Translations under genes and position numbers: made by a program
The notes under the pieces: model-generated
The model's input: the letters and a program-made list of their open reading frames with translations, nothing else
What the model was told of the DNA's origin: nothing
Databases searched by the model: none
Part shown: positions 1-8,115 of the stretch, in pieces
How the letters are laid out: the number at the start of each line of letters is the position of its first letter
How positions within the stretch are numbered: position 1 is the first letter of the stretch
Assembly (NCBI GenBank): GCA_018402345.1
Contig: JAGYIV010000009.1
Span: 61,619-125,618, forward strand
Length of the DNA: 64,000 bases
Direction of reading: 5' to 3'
Source: Terrimicrobiaceae bacterium
GTDB taxonomy: Bacteria > Verrucomicrobiota > Verrucomicrobiia > Chthoniobacterales > Terrimicrobiaceae

Positions 1-1
1 C

Positions 2-214
2 GCCCTTCCTTCCCAAATGGCCGCGGTTTCCGCTTCGAACATGGGATTCATCGGTCTTGGTGCTCAAGCGGCCATAGAGCGCAGCAAGGAGGCAGCGATC
101 CATGCGCTCCTGTTAGATCCGCTCACTGCGGCTGTGCTCTCCCCGGCAGAAATCAAAAAAATGGTTTTGGAGATGTTCGCCGCCGAGGCTGAGCATCTGC
201 CCGGATACCGCTGA
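2..214 (+). CDS. GH4 family glycosidase, C-terminal end (partial)
   Basis: Only the last 70 residues are present; the frame is open to the window edge. The sequence (LPSQMAAVSASNMG, then AAIHALLLDPLTAAVL and a closing EHLPGYR) matches the C-terminal helix region of NAD- and Mn-dependent GH4 alpha-galactosidases/glucosidases, where ALxLDPLT is a hallmark. These cytoplasmic enzymes cleave glycosides by an NAD-assisted oxidation-elimination mechanism. The catalytic part lies outside the window, so substrate cannot be told. A decayed amino-sugar deacetylase remnant follows in the opposite direction. Confidence 0.75.
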   Translation, partial: ALPSQMAAVSASNMGFIGLGAQAAIERSKEAAIHALLLDPLTAAVLSPAEIKKMVLEMFAAEAEHLPGYR

Positions 215-220
215 GCGGGA

Positions 221-778
221 TCAGGGGGTCGGCAGGTCGTGGAGAGTGATTCCGATGAGTTCAGCAATCCGGGTGGAAAATAGCGCTTGGGCTTTTTCCA
301 GGGTGAGGTCGAGCCAGCGTTAGAGATTTTCGGCGCCTTCATCGGTGGGAGAGGCTGGATCCAACGTAGCAGGTTTCGCCCGGCTTGCGCACGATGCGGT
401 CCAAGCCGGCCTCGACCACTGTGTTGGTGAGCCGGTAGCGCCCCGGAGGGGCTCCGGCAGCGGTCATGCAATCGGTAGTGAAGAGGGGTATGCCTGCAGG
501 GTTGGCGCGGAAGAAATTTTTCAGGACTGCTGGTGAGAGCTGGTTTCCATCCGTGATGAGGAAGACCACGAGTCCATTCCGCGCTTGAAGGCGCTGCATG
601 ACATTGTCATGGCTGTGGAGCATTTTGGGGTGCTCCTTTTCCATGGTGTGTGCAAAAACGTGCTCCGGCTTTGATGGCTGCGGCGATTTGGAATTCCGAG
701 GTAGTTGTGTGTCCATAGGAGACATGCACTCCTTGTGCGACGAGTTCGCAGGTGACCGCCGGAGAGTCTCACACCCGA
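221..778 (-). pseudogene. Decayed N-acetylglucosamine-6-phosphate deacetylase (NagA-like) remnant
   Basis: Three minus-strand frames together give a NagA-like C-terminal half. First comes a stretch with VSYGHTTTSEFQIAAAIKAG and a THHGKGAP segment (positions 778-640). Then comes HDNVMQRL, FLITDGNQLSP and TTDCMTAAGAPPGRY (about 630-370). Last comes RWLDLTLEKAQALF and a stop at 221. NagA removes the acetyl group of GlcNAc-6-P in amino-sugar recycling. The metal-binding N-terminal HxH half is missing, there are at least two frameshifts, and there is an in-frame TAA near 308. Frameshifts fall at C runs and could be sequencing errors, but the missing half and the stop argue for a true pseudogene. 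Confidence 0.7.
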
Positions 779-787
779 CACATCTGA

Positions 788-913
788 TGTGCTGCGCTAC
801 AGTGTTCGTTGGATGAGGAATTCCTGCCCGATGTGAACCTCGATCAGGGAAACCTCAACTACACCGTGGTGATCGGCGAGGTTCTTGGGGACTATAGGGC
901 GGAGACGAATTAG
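788..913 (+). pseudogene. 3' end of an unidentified gene
   Basis: A short open frame ends with DEEFLPDVNLDQGNL and VVIGEVLGDYRAETN before a TAG at 911. It begins after a stop at 785 and has no start codon of its own, so it looks like the tail of a longer gene whose upstream part was replaced by the nagA-like remnant. I do not recognise the family. Positions 914-1091 after it hold nothing I can identify apart from the tRNA that follows. Confidence 0.3.
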
Positions 914-1091
914 CCATGTCTACAGCAAATGCAAATTCCCCTTGGGCGCATATGGCGTCATATGGCGTCGAACGGGAAAGAATCGAGGAGGGAAGCGGGC
1001 CGTTTTTCACCACCGCCTCCGCATGCGGTAAAGCTCGTGGAGCCAGTAAACAAAGGGATCAGCGGGATTCGCAGCCGCTCCCGAATGGGAG

Positions 1092-1165
1092 CGGAGCCTA
1101 CGGGACTCGAACCCGCAACCTCTGCCGTGACAGGGCAGCGCTCTAACCGATTGAGCTAAGGCTCC
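1092..1165 (-). tRNA. tRNA-Asp (GTC anticodon)
   Basis: A 74-nt cloverleaf can be drawn on the minus strand: acceptor GGAGCCT pairs with AGGCTCC, the anticodon stem CTGCC/GGCAG presents GTC, and the T loop reads GGTTCGAGTCC. The discriminator base is G, as expected for tRNA-Asp. The CCA end is not encoded. A short hairpin (GCTCCC/GGGAGC) directly follows its 3' end. Confidence 0.95.
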
Positions 1166-1282
1166 TGGAAAAGGAGGCGTGAGAGTAGGAGAGTGTTGGT
1201 GCGGGTGCAATGATTTTGTTGGGAAAAAAACGGGGGTGTTCCGGGCGTTGCATTTTTGGGGTGGCGGGTATGCTCGGGAGCG

Positions 1283-2698
1283 ATGAAGACGTTTGATTCG
1301 CGGGATGGGACGGGGGAGAAGGCGTTGCAGGTGAATCTGGATTCTGAATTCTACGGCACCTTTGCTGAGATCGGGGCGGGGCAGGAGGTGGCGCGGCATT
1401 TTTTCTCCGCTGGCGGGGCGGCGGGGACGGTGGCGAAAACGATGTCGGCTTACGACATGACGTTCAGCGATGCGATTTACGGGACGAGCCGCAGGTATGT
1501 GAGCCGGGAGCGGTTGGAGACGATGCTGGCGCATGAGGGGCGGTTGTTGCTCGAGCGGCTTGGATCCACGCTCGGGAGCGAGAAGAGGTTCTTTGTGTTT
1601 GCGGATACGGTGGCGGCGCGGAGTTTCCGGCGTCACGACGAGTCGCATGGGTGGATGGGGCTGCGGTTCCAACACGAGCCGGGTGCGGAGTTCAGCGATA
1701 TCATTCTGCATGTGCGGATGCTGGATGCGCAGAATTTGACGCAGCAGGAGGCGCTGGGTGTGGTGGGGGTGAATCTGATTCATGCGGTGTGTTGCGGGGC
1801 TGGGGGACCGAAGGAGTTGATCGGTGCGTTGCTGGACGATCTGAGCCCGGGGAGGATCGCGGTGGATATGATTCGTTTCAGCGGGCCGGCGTTTCCAGAG
1901 GTGGACAACAGGATCATGGGGTTGGAGTTGGTGGTGCAGGGGCTGACGAAGGCCGCGTTGTTCAGGGCGGATGGCGAGGTCGTGCAGGCGGCGGATGCGT
2001 TTTACAAAAAGCCGATTCTTGTCGAGCGCGGAAGTTTCCGGCCGGTAACTGTGGTGACGAACGACATGCTGGATGGGGCGCGGGCGTTGTTCGAGCGGGA
2101 GAGCGGCGTGGAGGAGCGGCAGGCGGAGATTTTGATGGAGATCACGATGAAGAATCTGCTTGAGGGTGGGGAACTGGATTTGCGGGATTTTTTGGATCGG
2201 GTGGACATGCTGGGGGCTCTGGGGCGGACGGTGCTGATCTCGAATTACGGCGAATATTACCGTCTGGTGAATTATCTCATGATCTACACGGAGGGTCCGA
2301 TCGGGCTGCCGATGGGCATTCCTGGGTTGGCGGAGATTTTCAACGAGAAGCACTATGAGGAACTCGAGGGGGGAATCCTCGAGGCGCTGGGGAGGTTGTT
2401 CAAAAAGAACGTGCGCCTTTATGTGTATCCGTTCCTTGGCGCGGATGGCGAGTTGGTGACCTGCGAGAATTTCCGCACGCCGCCGGGATTGGAGCATCTG
2501 TATGCGCACTTGCGGGAGAATGGATCGATCGTGCCGATCACGAATTTCGACCGCTCGAATCTCCATGTGCGCTCGCCTGAGGTGCTGCGGTTGATCGGTG
2601 AGGGGAATCCGAAATGGGAATCGATGGTGCCGGCGGAGGTGGTGCCGTTGATCAAGGAGCGGGGGTTGTTCGGGGGGCGCTCCTGCCACGTGGGGTGA
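1283..2698 (+). CDS. Conserved protein of unknown function, 471 aa
   Basis: Starts at an ATG preceded by a CTCGGGAG purine stretch; an upstream in-frame start at 1256 is possible. Notable conserved-looking segments are FAEIGAGQEVARHFF and AGTVAKTMSAYDMTFSDAI near the N-terminus, then RYVSRERLETML and HGWMGLRFQ. No signal peptide or membrane segment is seen. I recall similarly sized proteins in Bacteroidota and Verrucomicrobiota carrying the label nicotinate-nucleotide adenylyltransferase. However, the HxGH nucleotidyltransferase motif is absent here, so I do not adopt that function. It stands alone between tRNA-Asp and nagZ. Confidence 0.75.
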   Translation: MKTFDSRDGTGEKALQVNLDSEFYGTFAEIGAGQEVARHFFSAGGAAGTVAKTMSAYDMTFSDAIYGTSRRYVSRERLETMLAHEGRLLLERLGSTLGSEKRFFVFADTVAARSFRRHDESHGWMGLRFQHEPGAEFSDIILHVRMLDAQNLTQQEALGVVGVNLIHAVCCGAGGPKELIGALLDDLSPGRIAVDMIRFSGPAFPEVDNRIMGLELVVQGLTKAALFRADGEVVQAADAFYKKPILVERGSFRPVTVVTNDMLDGARALFERESGVEERQAEILMEITMKNLLEGGELDLRDFLDRVDMLGALGRTVLISNYGEYYRLVNYLMIYTEGPIGLPMGIPGLAEIFNEKHYEELEGGILEALGRLFKKNVRLYVYPFLGADGELVTCENFRTPPGLEHLYAHLRENGSIVPITNFDRSNLHVRSPEVLRLIGEGNPKWESMVPAEVVPLIKERGLFGGRSCHVG

Positions 2699-2719
2699 CG
2701 CGGCGGGTCAGAGTTCAGA

Positions 2720-2760
2720 AGAATTAGACCACAGAGGACACAGAGGAGCACGGAGTTTAA
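2720..2760 (+). repeat. CACRGAG-type dispersed repeat
   Basis: The intergenic stretch after the 471-aa gene contains ACCACAGAGGACACAGAG and then AGCACGGAG. These are degenerate copies of a CACRGAG unit that recurs inside wzt genes at 45.26, 55.37, 56.90 and 61.33 kb. Here it is non-coding. The remaining intergenic bases up to 2865 show nothing else. Confidence 0.7.
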
Positions 2761-2865
2761 GTTGTTTGCTTTTTTATGGGGATTTCTTTTGTGCAATCTC
2801 TGCCAGCCCCCAAGGATTTTTCGTGAACCCTTTATGTCCACCTGTCTGAAAAACTGTTTTTGCGT

Positions 2866-3963
2866 TCAGTAGAGTTCCACGGGGGAGCGTTTGCCGTCCT
2901 CGGGGCTGCGTTCGGCGGCGCGTTCTGCGCCGAGGACCTGCACGCGGAGGTCGTAAATCTCGGCATCCACCGCCTTGAACGCCTCGATGCTGAAGGGGGT
3001 GGGCGGGGCGAGGCGTGATTTACAGCGGGCCATGGACTCGAGGGCGGCGTCGAGTTTCGAGCCCATGGAGTCGATGGCTTTTTTGGCGGCGGCGGTCATC
3101 TCGACGCGGTGGCAGATCATGAGCATGTCGTTGCCCGCTTCGATGCCGAGGCGCATGGTGTCTTCAAAGCCGTAGTGGTTGAGGATGGCTCCCATGTCGA
3201 GGTCGTCGGTCATAACAAGGCCCTCGAAGCCCATGTCGGTGCGCAGAAGGTCGCGGATGATGGCAGGCGAGAGCGAAGCCGGTCGGTCGATGGAGTCGAG
3301 TCCGCTGATGGCGATATGGCCGATCATCATGCTGTCCACGGATGTTGCGAAATGGCGGAAGACGGCGAGTTCGTGGGCCTCCATGAGGTCGCGGGAGCGC
3401 TCGATGGCGGGGAGTTCGTGGTGGGGGTCGAGGCCGGCGGACGAGTAGCCTGGAAAATGCTTCCCGCAGCTGAGGATGCCTGCGGCGCGGAGGGCACCAT
3501 TGAACGCGCCAGCTTTTTCGTTCACCTCCGCGGCGGTGCGTCCGTAGCAACGTCCACGCAGGGAATTGTCCGCCTCGTCGTCGAACGAGATGTCGAGCAC
3601 CGGGCAGAGGTCGAGGTTGAACCCGAAGAGGCGGAGGATGCGGCCGGTGATGTCGCCGTGGCGGCGGATGAGGGCGAGGTCGTTTTTGTCACGGAGTTGC
3701 TGGGCGTTTGGAGGTTCGCTGCCGATGAGTTTGAGTCGGGAGACGCGGCCGCCCTCTTGGTCGATGGTGATGATCGGTTCCACGTCGGAGAGATCGCGGA
3801 GGTCATCGATGAGCTTGCGGAGTTGGGTGGGAGATTTGATGTTTCGGCCGAAGAGGATGAAGCCGCCGGGTTGGATGTCGCGGAAAGCGCGAGCGGTTTC
3901 GGGGTCGAGTTCTGGGCCTGGAACGCCGGTGAGAAGAAGTTGGCCGGGATTTTGGGATGGCAT
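2866..3963 (-). CDS. nagZ: Beta-N-acetylhexosaminidase, GH3 (NagZ-type)
   Basis: A 365-aa GH3 enzyme, close to the usual 340 aa of NagZ. It removes GlcNAc from muropeptides in the cytoplasm during cell-wall recycling, or acts on other beta-GlcNAc glycosides. Visible landmarks are GGFILFGRNI, ITIDQEGGRVSRL, the substrate-binding KHFPGY segment followed by DPHHELP (the NagZ His/Asp loop), MMIGHIAISGLD and the nucleophile segment VMTDDLDMGAI. The start is the ATG at 3963; upstream codons in the same frame overlap nadD antisense. It is divergent from nadD with only 22 bp between starts, so both promoters must be compact. No signal peptide is seen. Confidence 0.9.
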   Translation of the reverse strand: MPSQNPGQLLLTGVPGPELDPETARAFRDIQPGGFILFGRNIKSPTQLRKLIDDLRDLSDVEPIITIDQEGGRVSRLKLIGSEPPNAQQLRDKNDLALIRRHGDITGRILRLFGFNLDLCPVLDISFDDEADNSLRGRCYGRTAAEVNEKAGAFNGALRAAGILSCGKHFPGYSSAGLDPHHELPAIERSRDLMEAHELAVFRHFATSVDSMMIGHIAISGLDSIDRPASLSPAIIRDLLRTDMGFEGLVMTDDLDMGAILNHYGFEDTMRLGIEAGNDMLMICHRVEMTAAAKKAIDSMGSKLDAALESMARCKSRLAPPTPFSIEAFKAVDAEIYDLRVQVLGAERAAERSPEDGKRSPVELY

Positions 3964-3985
3964 GGGGAGGGGAAAACCAGATTTG

Positions 3986-4579
3986 ATGCGTGGTGTCGAA
4001 ATGATTTCCCGAAAAAATGTAGGTCTCTTTGGAGGCAGCTTCGATCCGGTGCACCATGGGCACTTGATTCTGGCGAGGGATGCGATGGAGGTGCTCGGGT
4101 TGGATGAGGTGGTGTTCATCCCCGCGTGGGTGTCGCCGCACAAGCTGGAGCAGCCTCCAGTGCCCGCCGAGCGGCGGTGCGAGATGCTCGAGGCGGCGAT
4201 CGCGGGGGAGGATCGGTTTTCCATGGAGAGATGCGAGATAGAGCGCGGGGGGGCGTCGTATGCGATCGAGACGGTGCGGTATTTGATGGCCAGGAATCCC
4301 GGCGTGGACTTTTGGTATTTGATCGGAGACGACAATATCGCCGCGCTCGAGACGTGGCACGAGATCGGGGCGCTGCGGCAGTTGGTGCGGTTTGCGGTGC
4401 TGGCGAGAAGCGGTGGCGAGGCGGCCTGTGGTTTCCCTGTGGTGGCGAGGCGCGTGGAGATTTCCTCCTCTGAAATCCGGAAACGGATTGCCGAGGGTCT
4501 CTCAGTGCGGTATTTGCTGCCCGACAACGTATGCGACATTATCGAACGACACGGGCTTTACCAAAATGAGCGACTCTGA
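3986..4579 (+). CDS. nadD: Nicotinate-nucleotide adenylyltransferase
   Basis: A 197-aa NadD that joins ATP and nicotinate mononucleotide to make NaAD in NAD synthesis. The nucleotide-binding motif GGSFDPVHHGHL is at the N-terminus, and the ISSSEIRKRI motif near the C-terminus supplies the second ATP contact. The ATG at 3986 has a GAGGGGAAAA ribosome-binding stretch upstream; an alternative ATG at 4001 has none. It is the first gene of a tight operon and overlaps rsfS by 14 nt, the usual nadD-rsfS arrangement. Confidence 0.95.
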   Translation: MRGVEMISRKNVGLFGGSFDPVHHGHLILARDAMEVLGLDEVVFIPAWVSPHKLEQPPVPAERRCEMLEAAIAGEDRFSMERCEIERGGASYAIETVRYLMARNPGVDFWYLIGDDNIAALETWHEIGALRQLVRFAVLARSGGEAACGFPVVARRVEISSSEIRKRIAEGLSVRYLLPDNVCDIIERHGLYQNERL

Positions 4580-4916
4580 GCAGATCGCGCGAGCATGTGC
4601 GGCGGCCGCCGCCGACAAGAAGGGTGAAGACATCGTGGTCCTCGACATGCGCGGGGTGTCGGATTTCACGGATTTCTTTATGATTTGCTCGGCCTCCTCC
4701 GAGCCCCAGTTGAAGGCGATCGCCTCCTCGATCCGTGACAGGGTGCGGGAGGAGCATGCCACGAAGCCTCTCACCGAGGACGGGTATCCCGTGAGCCAGT
4801 GGGTGGTGGTGGATTTCGGATCGGTGATCTGCCATGTGTTTCTGGAAGCGCGGCGGGGGTTTTACGATCTGGAGGGCCTGTGGAACGACGCGCCGCGGAT
4901 GGCGCTGGAGTTGTAG
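4566..4916 (+). CDS. rsfS: Ribosome silencing factor RsfS
   Basis: A 116-aa member of the RsfS/Iojap family, which binds ribosomal protein L14 and blocks 30S/50S joining when nutrients are short. The family signature is visible as VLDMRGVSDFTDFFMICSAS, QWVVVDFGSVICHVF and the closing YDLEGLW. Its ATG lies inside the end of nadD, suggesting translational coupling. Confidence 0.95.
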   Translation: MSDSEQIARACAAAAADKKGEDIVVLDMRGVSDFTDFFMICSASSEPQLKAIASSIRDRVREEHATKPLTEDGYPVSQWVVVDFGSVICHVFLEARRGFYDLEGLWNDAPRMALEL

Positions 4917-4922
4917 CTCCGC

Positions 4923-5108
4923 ATGGACAGTGTCGATGACGTCGCGGTCGAGTGTCCGTATTGCGGGGAAACCTTCTGTATCCTTGCGGACACGCGCTAC
5001 GAGCGGCAGGACATGGTCGAGGATTGCTCGGTGTGTTGCCGGCCGATCCATCTGACGATGAGGTTTTCGGGAGGCGAACTGGTGTCCCTCAGCGCCGAGG
5101 CGGGTTGA
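4923..5108 (+). CDS. CPXCG-motif zinc-ribbon-like small protein
   Basis: A 61-aa cysteine-rich protein with two Cys pairs, VECPYCGETF near residue 10 and EDCSVCCRPI near residue 35, as in the CPXCG (PF14255) family. These are probably zinc-binding; no function is established. It starts 6 bp after rsfS and ends 5 bp before the next gene, so it is cotranscribed. Confidence 0.85.
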   Translation: MDSVDDVAVECPYCGETFCILADTRYERQDMVEDCSVCCRPIHLTMRFSGGELVSLSAEAG

Positions 5109-5113
5109 GTGCC

Positions 5114-5905
5114 ATGGCGACGGCCTCGACAAGCTTCGGTGTGTTTTTCGACCGCCCCGGTCGCCCCGCTGGTTTGTTGGGCAGGGGGCTGTCGCTTGCA
5201 TTGCTGGTGGCCGGCTATTCGTTGCTGTGCTGGTTGGCGTTTTCCAAATCGATCCAGAACTGGGAGGGGGTGCTCGACTACCGTGTGACGTTTTGGAATG
5301 GCTGGATGAACACGATTCGCATCTCGGCGGCGGCGCTGGTGTTGAGCACCTTGATCGGGATGGTAACGGCTTTGGCGAGGCGTTCGCCGTTTCTTCCGCT
5401 TCGCTACACGGCGGTGGCGTATGTGGAGACGGTCCGCGGGTTGCCGCTGGTGGTGTTGGTGTTGTTTGGTTTCTACGGGGTGGCGAACGCGCTGGGGTGG
5501 CAGGACCGCGTGGCGGTGGGCATCGGAATCCTGTCGCTCTTCAGCGGGGCGTATATCGCCGAGATGATTCGTGCGGGAATCGACAGTGTGGGGCGTTCGC
5601 AGTGGGATTCCGCGCGGGCGATCGGGCTTGGAACAGTGCAGACCTACAGGCTCGTGGTGCTGCCGCAGGTGGCGAGGCAGACGCTCCCGCCGCTGGCCGG
5701 CCAGTTCTCCTCGATCATCAAGGACTCGTCGTTGCTCTACATCATCGGCATTCCCGAGCTGACCTTCGCCGCGAACCAAGTGAATTCGGCCACCTACAGC
5801 ACGTTTGAGAGTTTTGTTCCGCTCGGTGTCTGCTATCTTGCGTTGACGCTGCCGGTGTCTCTCTTGTCGAAGTGGCTTGAGAGGCGGACGCGCTATGAGA
5901 CGTAA
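5114..5905 (+). CDS. Amino-acid ABC transporter permease (His/Glu/Gln/Arg/opine type)
   Basis: A 263-aa inner-membrane permease of the HEQRO family. The region WNGWMNTIRISAAAL begins the BPD transmembrane domain. VETVRGLPLVVLVLFGFYG and the EAA-like loop DSARAIGLGTVQTYRLVVLP show the contact with the ATPase. At least five hydrophobic segments are visible. The ATG at 5114 is favoured; the open frame extends upstream through the CPXCG gene in another frame and is not coding there. The partner ATPase is two genes downstream, but no periplasmic binding protein is encoded nearby. Confidence 0.9.
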   Translation: MATASTSFGVFFDRPGRPAGLLGRGLSLALLVAGYSLLCWLAFSKSIQNWEGVLDYRVTFWNGWMNTIRISAAALVLSTLIGMVTALARRSPFLPLRYTAVAYVETVRGLPLVVLVLFGFYGVANALGWQDRVAVGIGILSLFSGAYIAEMIRAGIDSVGRSQWDSARAIGLGTVQTYRLVVLPQVARQTLPPLAGQFSSIIKDSSLLYIIGIPELTFAANQVNSATYSTFESFVPLGVCYLALTLPVSLLSKWLERRTRYET

Positions 5906-6284
5906 CCTTTTCATCATTCTTGTCAGCTTCGCGCTGTCCGCCTGCGGCACGATCGAGGTGTTCAACCACGACTCGCCGCCGGAATACCTGACGGTGCGCA
6001 AGGCCGAGTTTTTTGCGCGAGGGCCGGCGCAGTCCGATCCGCCCCAGAGCATCGCCGCCGAGACGCGGGTGTCAGTATTGAAGAAGGACTCAGGGTTTGC
6101 GCAGGTGCGGCTGCCCGACGGGACGAAAGGCTACATGATTTGGACCGATCTTAAGGAGGCTCCCCCCGAGCCGGTGGAGGTGCCCTTTGATCCTGTGATT
6201 GTCGAGGAGATCATCGAAGTGCCGCTGCCTGATCTGGGGGCGATTCCCGCCGAGGTGCCGGGGGAGTTGATCAACGAGGAATGA
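5895..6284 (+). CDS. Small lipoprotein with SH3-like segment
   Basis: A 129-aa protein with a lipoprotein signal peptide (MRRNLFIILVSFALSACG; lipobox SAC). The centre (VSVLKKDSGFAQVRLPDGTKGYM) resembles a bacterial SH3 domain, and the tail is rich in Pro, Val and Glu. It overlaps the permease gene by 11 nt and the ATPase gene by 4 nt, so it is part of the transporter operon. A lipoprotein sits where a substrate-binding protein would be expected, but it is too short and has no such fold that I can see. Confidence 0.8.
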   Translation: MRRNLFIILVSFALSACGTIEVFNHDSPPEYLTVRKAEFFARGPAQSDPPQSIAAETRVSVLKKDSGFAQVRLPDGTKGYMIWTDLKEAPPEPVEVPFDPVIVEEIIEVPLPDLGAIPAEVPGELINEE

Positions 6285-7012
6285 GGGTCTCGCTCGACGG
6301 GGTGGTGAAGGCCTTCGGTCCACAGCGGGTGCTTGACCGAGTGGTGTGGGAGGCGGATTTCGAGCATGCGCTTGCGTTGATCGGGCCTTCCGGCGGTGGA
6401 AAGTCCACGTTGATGCGCTTGCTGGCGGGGTTGGACACGCCCGACGAAGGCAGGGTGATGGTTGATGGGAAGGCGCTGCCTGTGGATGAGGGGGCGTTGC
6501 GTGCCTATCGGCGCGGCACGGGGATCGTCTTCCAGAGTTTCAATCTGTTTCCGCACCTTTCCGCGCTTGAGAATGTGATTCTCCCGCTGGTGCACGTGCA
6601 CGGCATGGGGCGGCGGGAGGCGGAGGGAGTCGCGGCATCGTTTCTCGAGCGCTTCCGGTTGGCTGGGCATGGTCACAAGCAACCTGCGCTTCTGAGTGGC
6701 GGGCAGCGGCAGCGTGTGGCGATCGCGCGGGCGCTGGCGCACAGTCCGGGATTGCTTCTCCTCGACGAGCCAACGTCAGCGCTGGATCCGGAGATGACCT
6801 CCGAGGTATTGGATGTGATCGCCGAGTTGCGCGACTCGGGTCAGCGGATCGTGCTCGTCACCCATGAAATGGGCTTTGCGAGGCACACTGCGGACGTGGT
6901 GGCGTTTGTCGACGGGGGAGGAATCCTTGAATCGGGGGCCGCCGCCGAGTTCTTCGGAAATCCCAAAAAGCCAGAGACGGCGAGGTTTCTGGAAAAAATC
7001 CTGAAATACTGA
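6281..7012 (+). CDS. Amino-acid ABC transporter ATP-binding protein (GlnQ-like)
   Basis: A 243-aa ABC ATPase. Walker A GPSGGGKST is near residue 34, then Q-loop VFQSFNLFPHLSALEN, signature LSGGQRQRVAIARAL, Walker B LLLLDEPTSALDPE and the switch His in LVTHEMGFA. This is the pattern of polar amino-acid importers. It overlaps the lipoprotein gene by 4 nt (ATGA) and pairs with the permease at 5114. Last gene of the nadD operon. Confidence 0.92.
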   Translation: MRVSLDGVVKAFGPQRVLDRVVWEADFEHALALIGPSGGGKSTLMRLLAGLDTPDEGRVMVDGKALPVDEGALRAYRRGTGIVFQSFNLFPHLSALENVILPLVHVHGMGRREAEGVAASFLERFRLAGHGHKQPALLSGGQRQRVAIARALAHSPGLLLLDEPTSALDPEMTSEVLDVIAELRDSGQRIVLVTHEMGFARHTADVVAFVDGGGILESGAAAEFFGNPKKPETARFLEKILKY

Positions 7013-7033
7013 TTTGTCTGGGAGCCGCCTGAA

Positions 7034-7378
7034 TCAGGACGGCATGGCGTTCCAGAGCATGACGACGAGCGTGGCGAGAATGAGGGCCAGCACGAGAAAC
7101 TTGATGCGCGCGGAGTTGAGTTCGCGCGTGGGGAGCATTTTCGGTTTCTGCTTCGACGAGCGATTGCCGTAGGCCACACGCGCCGGTGAGTTGATGACCG
7201 TGTCCACGTTCAGGGTGGTGTGGGCGGGAGCCTTGGTTTTGCGTGGTGGGGTCTTCGGGATTTGGTTGAGCTGTTTTTCGAGGGTCACGCGTTGGCGCTC
7301 GAGGGATTGGCGTTCCTTCTCGAGGCGTTTTTGTTCTGCGGTGACTTTGCTGGAATTTCCGAGTTTGTTGAGGCGCAT
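7034..7378 (-). CDS. Coiled-coil protein with C-terminal membrane anchor, 114 aa
   Basis: The first 40 residues are a charged coiled coil (EQKRLEKERQSLERQRVTLE), followed by a Pro/Thr-rich linker. A single C-terminal membrane helix (FLVLALILATLVVMLW) ends four residues from the C-terminus, so the protein is probably tail-anchored with the coil in the cytoplasm. It follows the next gene by 4 bp. No family recognised. Confidence 0.65.
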   Translation of the reverse strand: MRLNKLGNSSKVTAEQKRLEKERQSLERQRVTLEKQLNQIPKTPPRKTKAPAHTTLNVDTVINSPARVAYGNRSSKQKPKMLPTRELNSARIKFLVLALILATLVVMLWNAMPS

Positions 7379-7382
7379 TGGT

Positions 7383-8000
7383 CTACTTCGATGTGGTCAT
7401 GGACCAGACAAGAATGAGGAGGGCGAGAACAACGATGATCTGGAGTGGCAGGGTGAAGGCGAACCCAGTGCGAACCCAGTAGGTGAATCCGCGCTCTTCC
7501 TCGGCGAAGTCTTCATTGCCGCTGTGGTGGCTGTGCGGCGCGTCCTCGGAGGAGGTGTCCACGGAGAGTTTCGCTTGAGAGCGTGTGTAGTCCGCGCGGG
7601 CATCCTCCACGATGCTGATGGCGCGGCTGAGTTCCTTCGGGAGTTCCTGCGGGCTCCACGAGCGCGGGCTGATCGACTCGATCTGCTGGAGGTGTTGTGA
7701 AAAGGAATGGTGGATGGCGGCGAGTTGCTCCACACGTTTTTGGGATTCCTCGGTCTCGCGCTGGACGACAACCATCGCGCGGGTGAGTTTGTCGAGCATG
7801 TCGGAGCGGCCCTCGTCGAGCGAATCCTGGCGACGTTTGAGTTCTTCGAGACGGGCTTTTTCGCGTTCGATTTCCTCTTGTTTTTGTTTGAGGGATTCGA
7901 GTTCCGCGCGGACTTGCTGGACTTTGTCGGTGAGTTCTCCGGGGTCGTCCGAGGTGAGGTTCAAGTAGGAGTCTGAGTCTTGATGGCGATCGGAGGACAT
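7383..8000 (-). CDS. Coiled-coil protein with C-terminal membrane anchor, 205 aa
   Basis: Residues 20-110 form a long coiled coil (QVRAELESLKQKQEEIEREK). After a Ser/His-rich linker comes a single hydrophobic segment near the C-terminus (FAFTLPLQIIVVLALLILVW). The layout is the same as in the 114-aa protein just downstream, and the two are cotranscribed. They may be partners in a membrane-attached assembly, which is inference from layout only. Confidence 0.65.
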   Translation of the reverse strand: MSSDRHQDSDSYLNLTSDDPGELTDKVQQVRAELESLKQKQEEIEREKARLEELKRRQDSLDEGRSDMLDKLTRAMVVVQRETEESQKRVEQLAAIHHSFSQHLQQIESISPRSWSPQELPKELSRAISIVEDARADYTRSQAKLSVDTSSEDAPHSHHSGNEDFAEEERGFTYWVRTGFAFTLPLQIIVVLALLILVWSMTTSK

Positions 8001-8115
8001 GAGCGTGGAGGATGTAGTAAACGGAGCGGCTGCGCTTTTCCAGACAATTTCAGAACGCCATGCGGGTTGGCGGAGATGGATCGGCGAGGGGTGTTTTCAG
8101 GTGCCGATTGGCGGG

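Noticed and set aside
1000..1091. Integrase C-terminus or att site next to tRNA-Asp
   Set aside because: The short minus-strand frame after the tRNA (ending FVYWLHELYRMRRRW) has no recognisable integrase motif, and the block found after the other tRNAs is absent.
1007..2689. Long minus-strand open frame opposite the 471-aa gene
   Set aside because: Arg/His/Pro-rich translation is typical of an antisense shadow in GC-rich DNA, and the plus-strand gene has clear protein-like composition.
1283..2698. Nicotinate-nucleotide adenylyltransferase as function of the 471-aa protein
   Set aside because: No GxFxPxHxGH motif, and a genuine nadD lies at 3986.
3109..4107. Plus-strand open frame across nagZ
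   Set aside because: Antisense shadow of nagZ, which has clear GH3 motifs on the minus strand.
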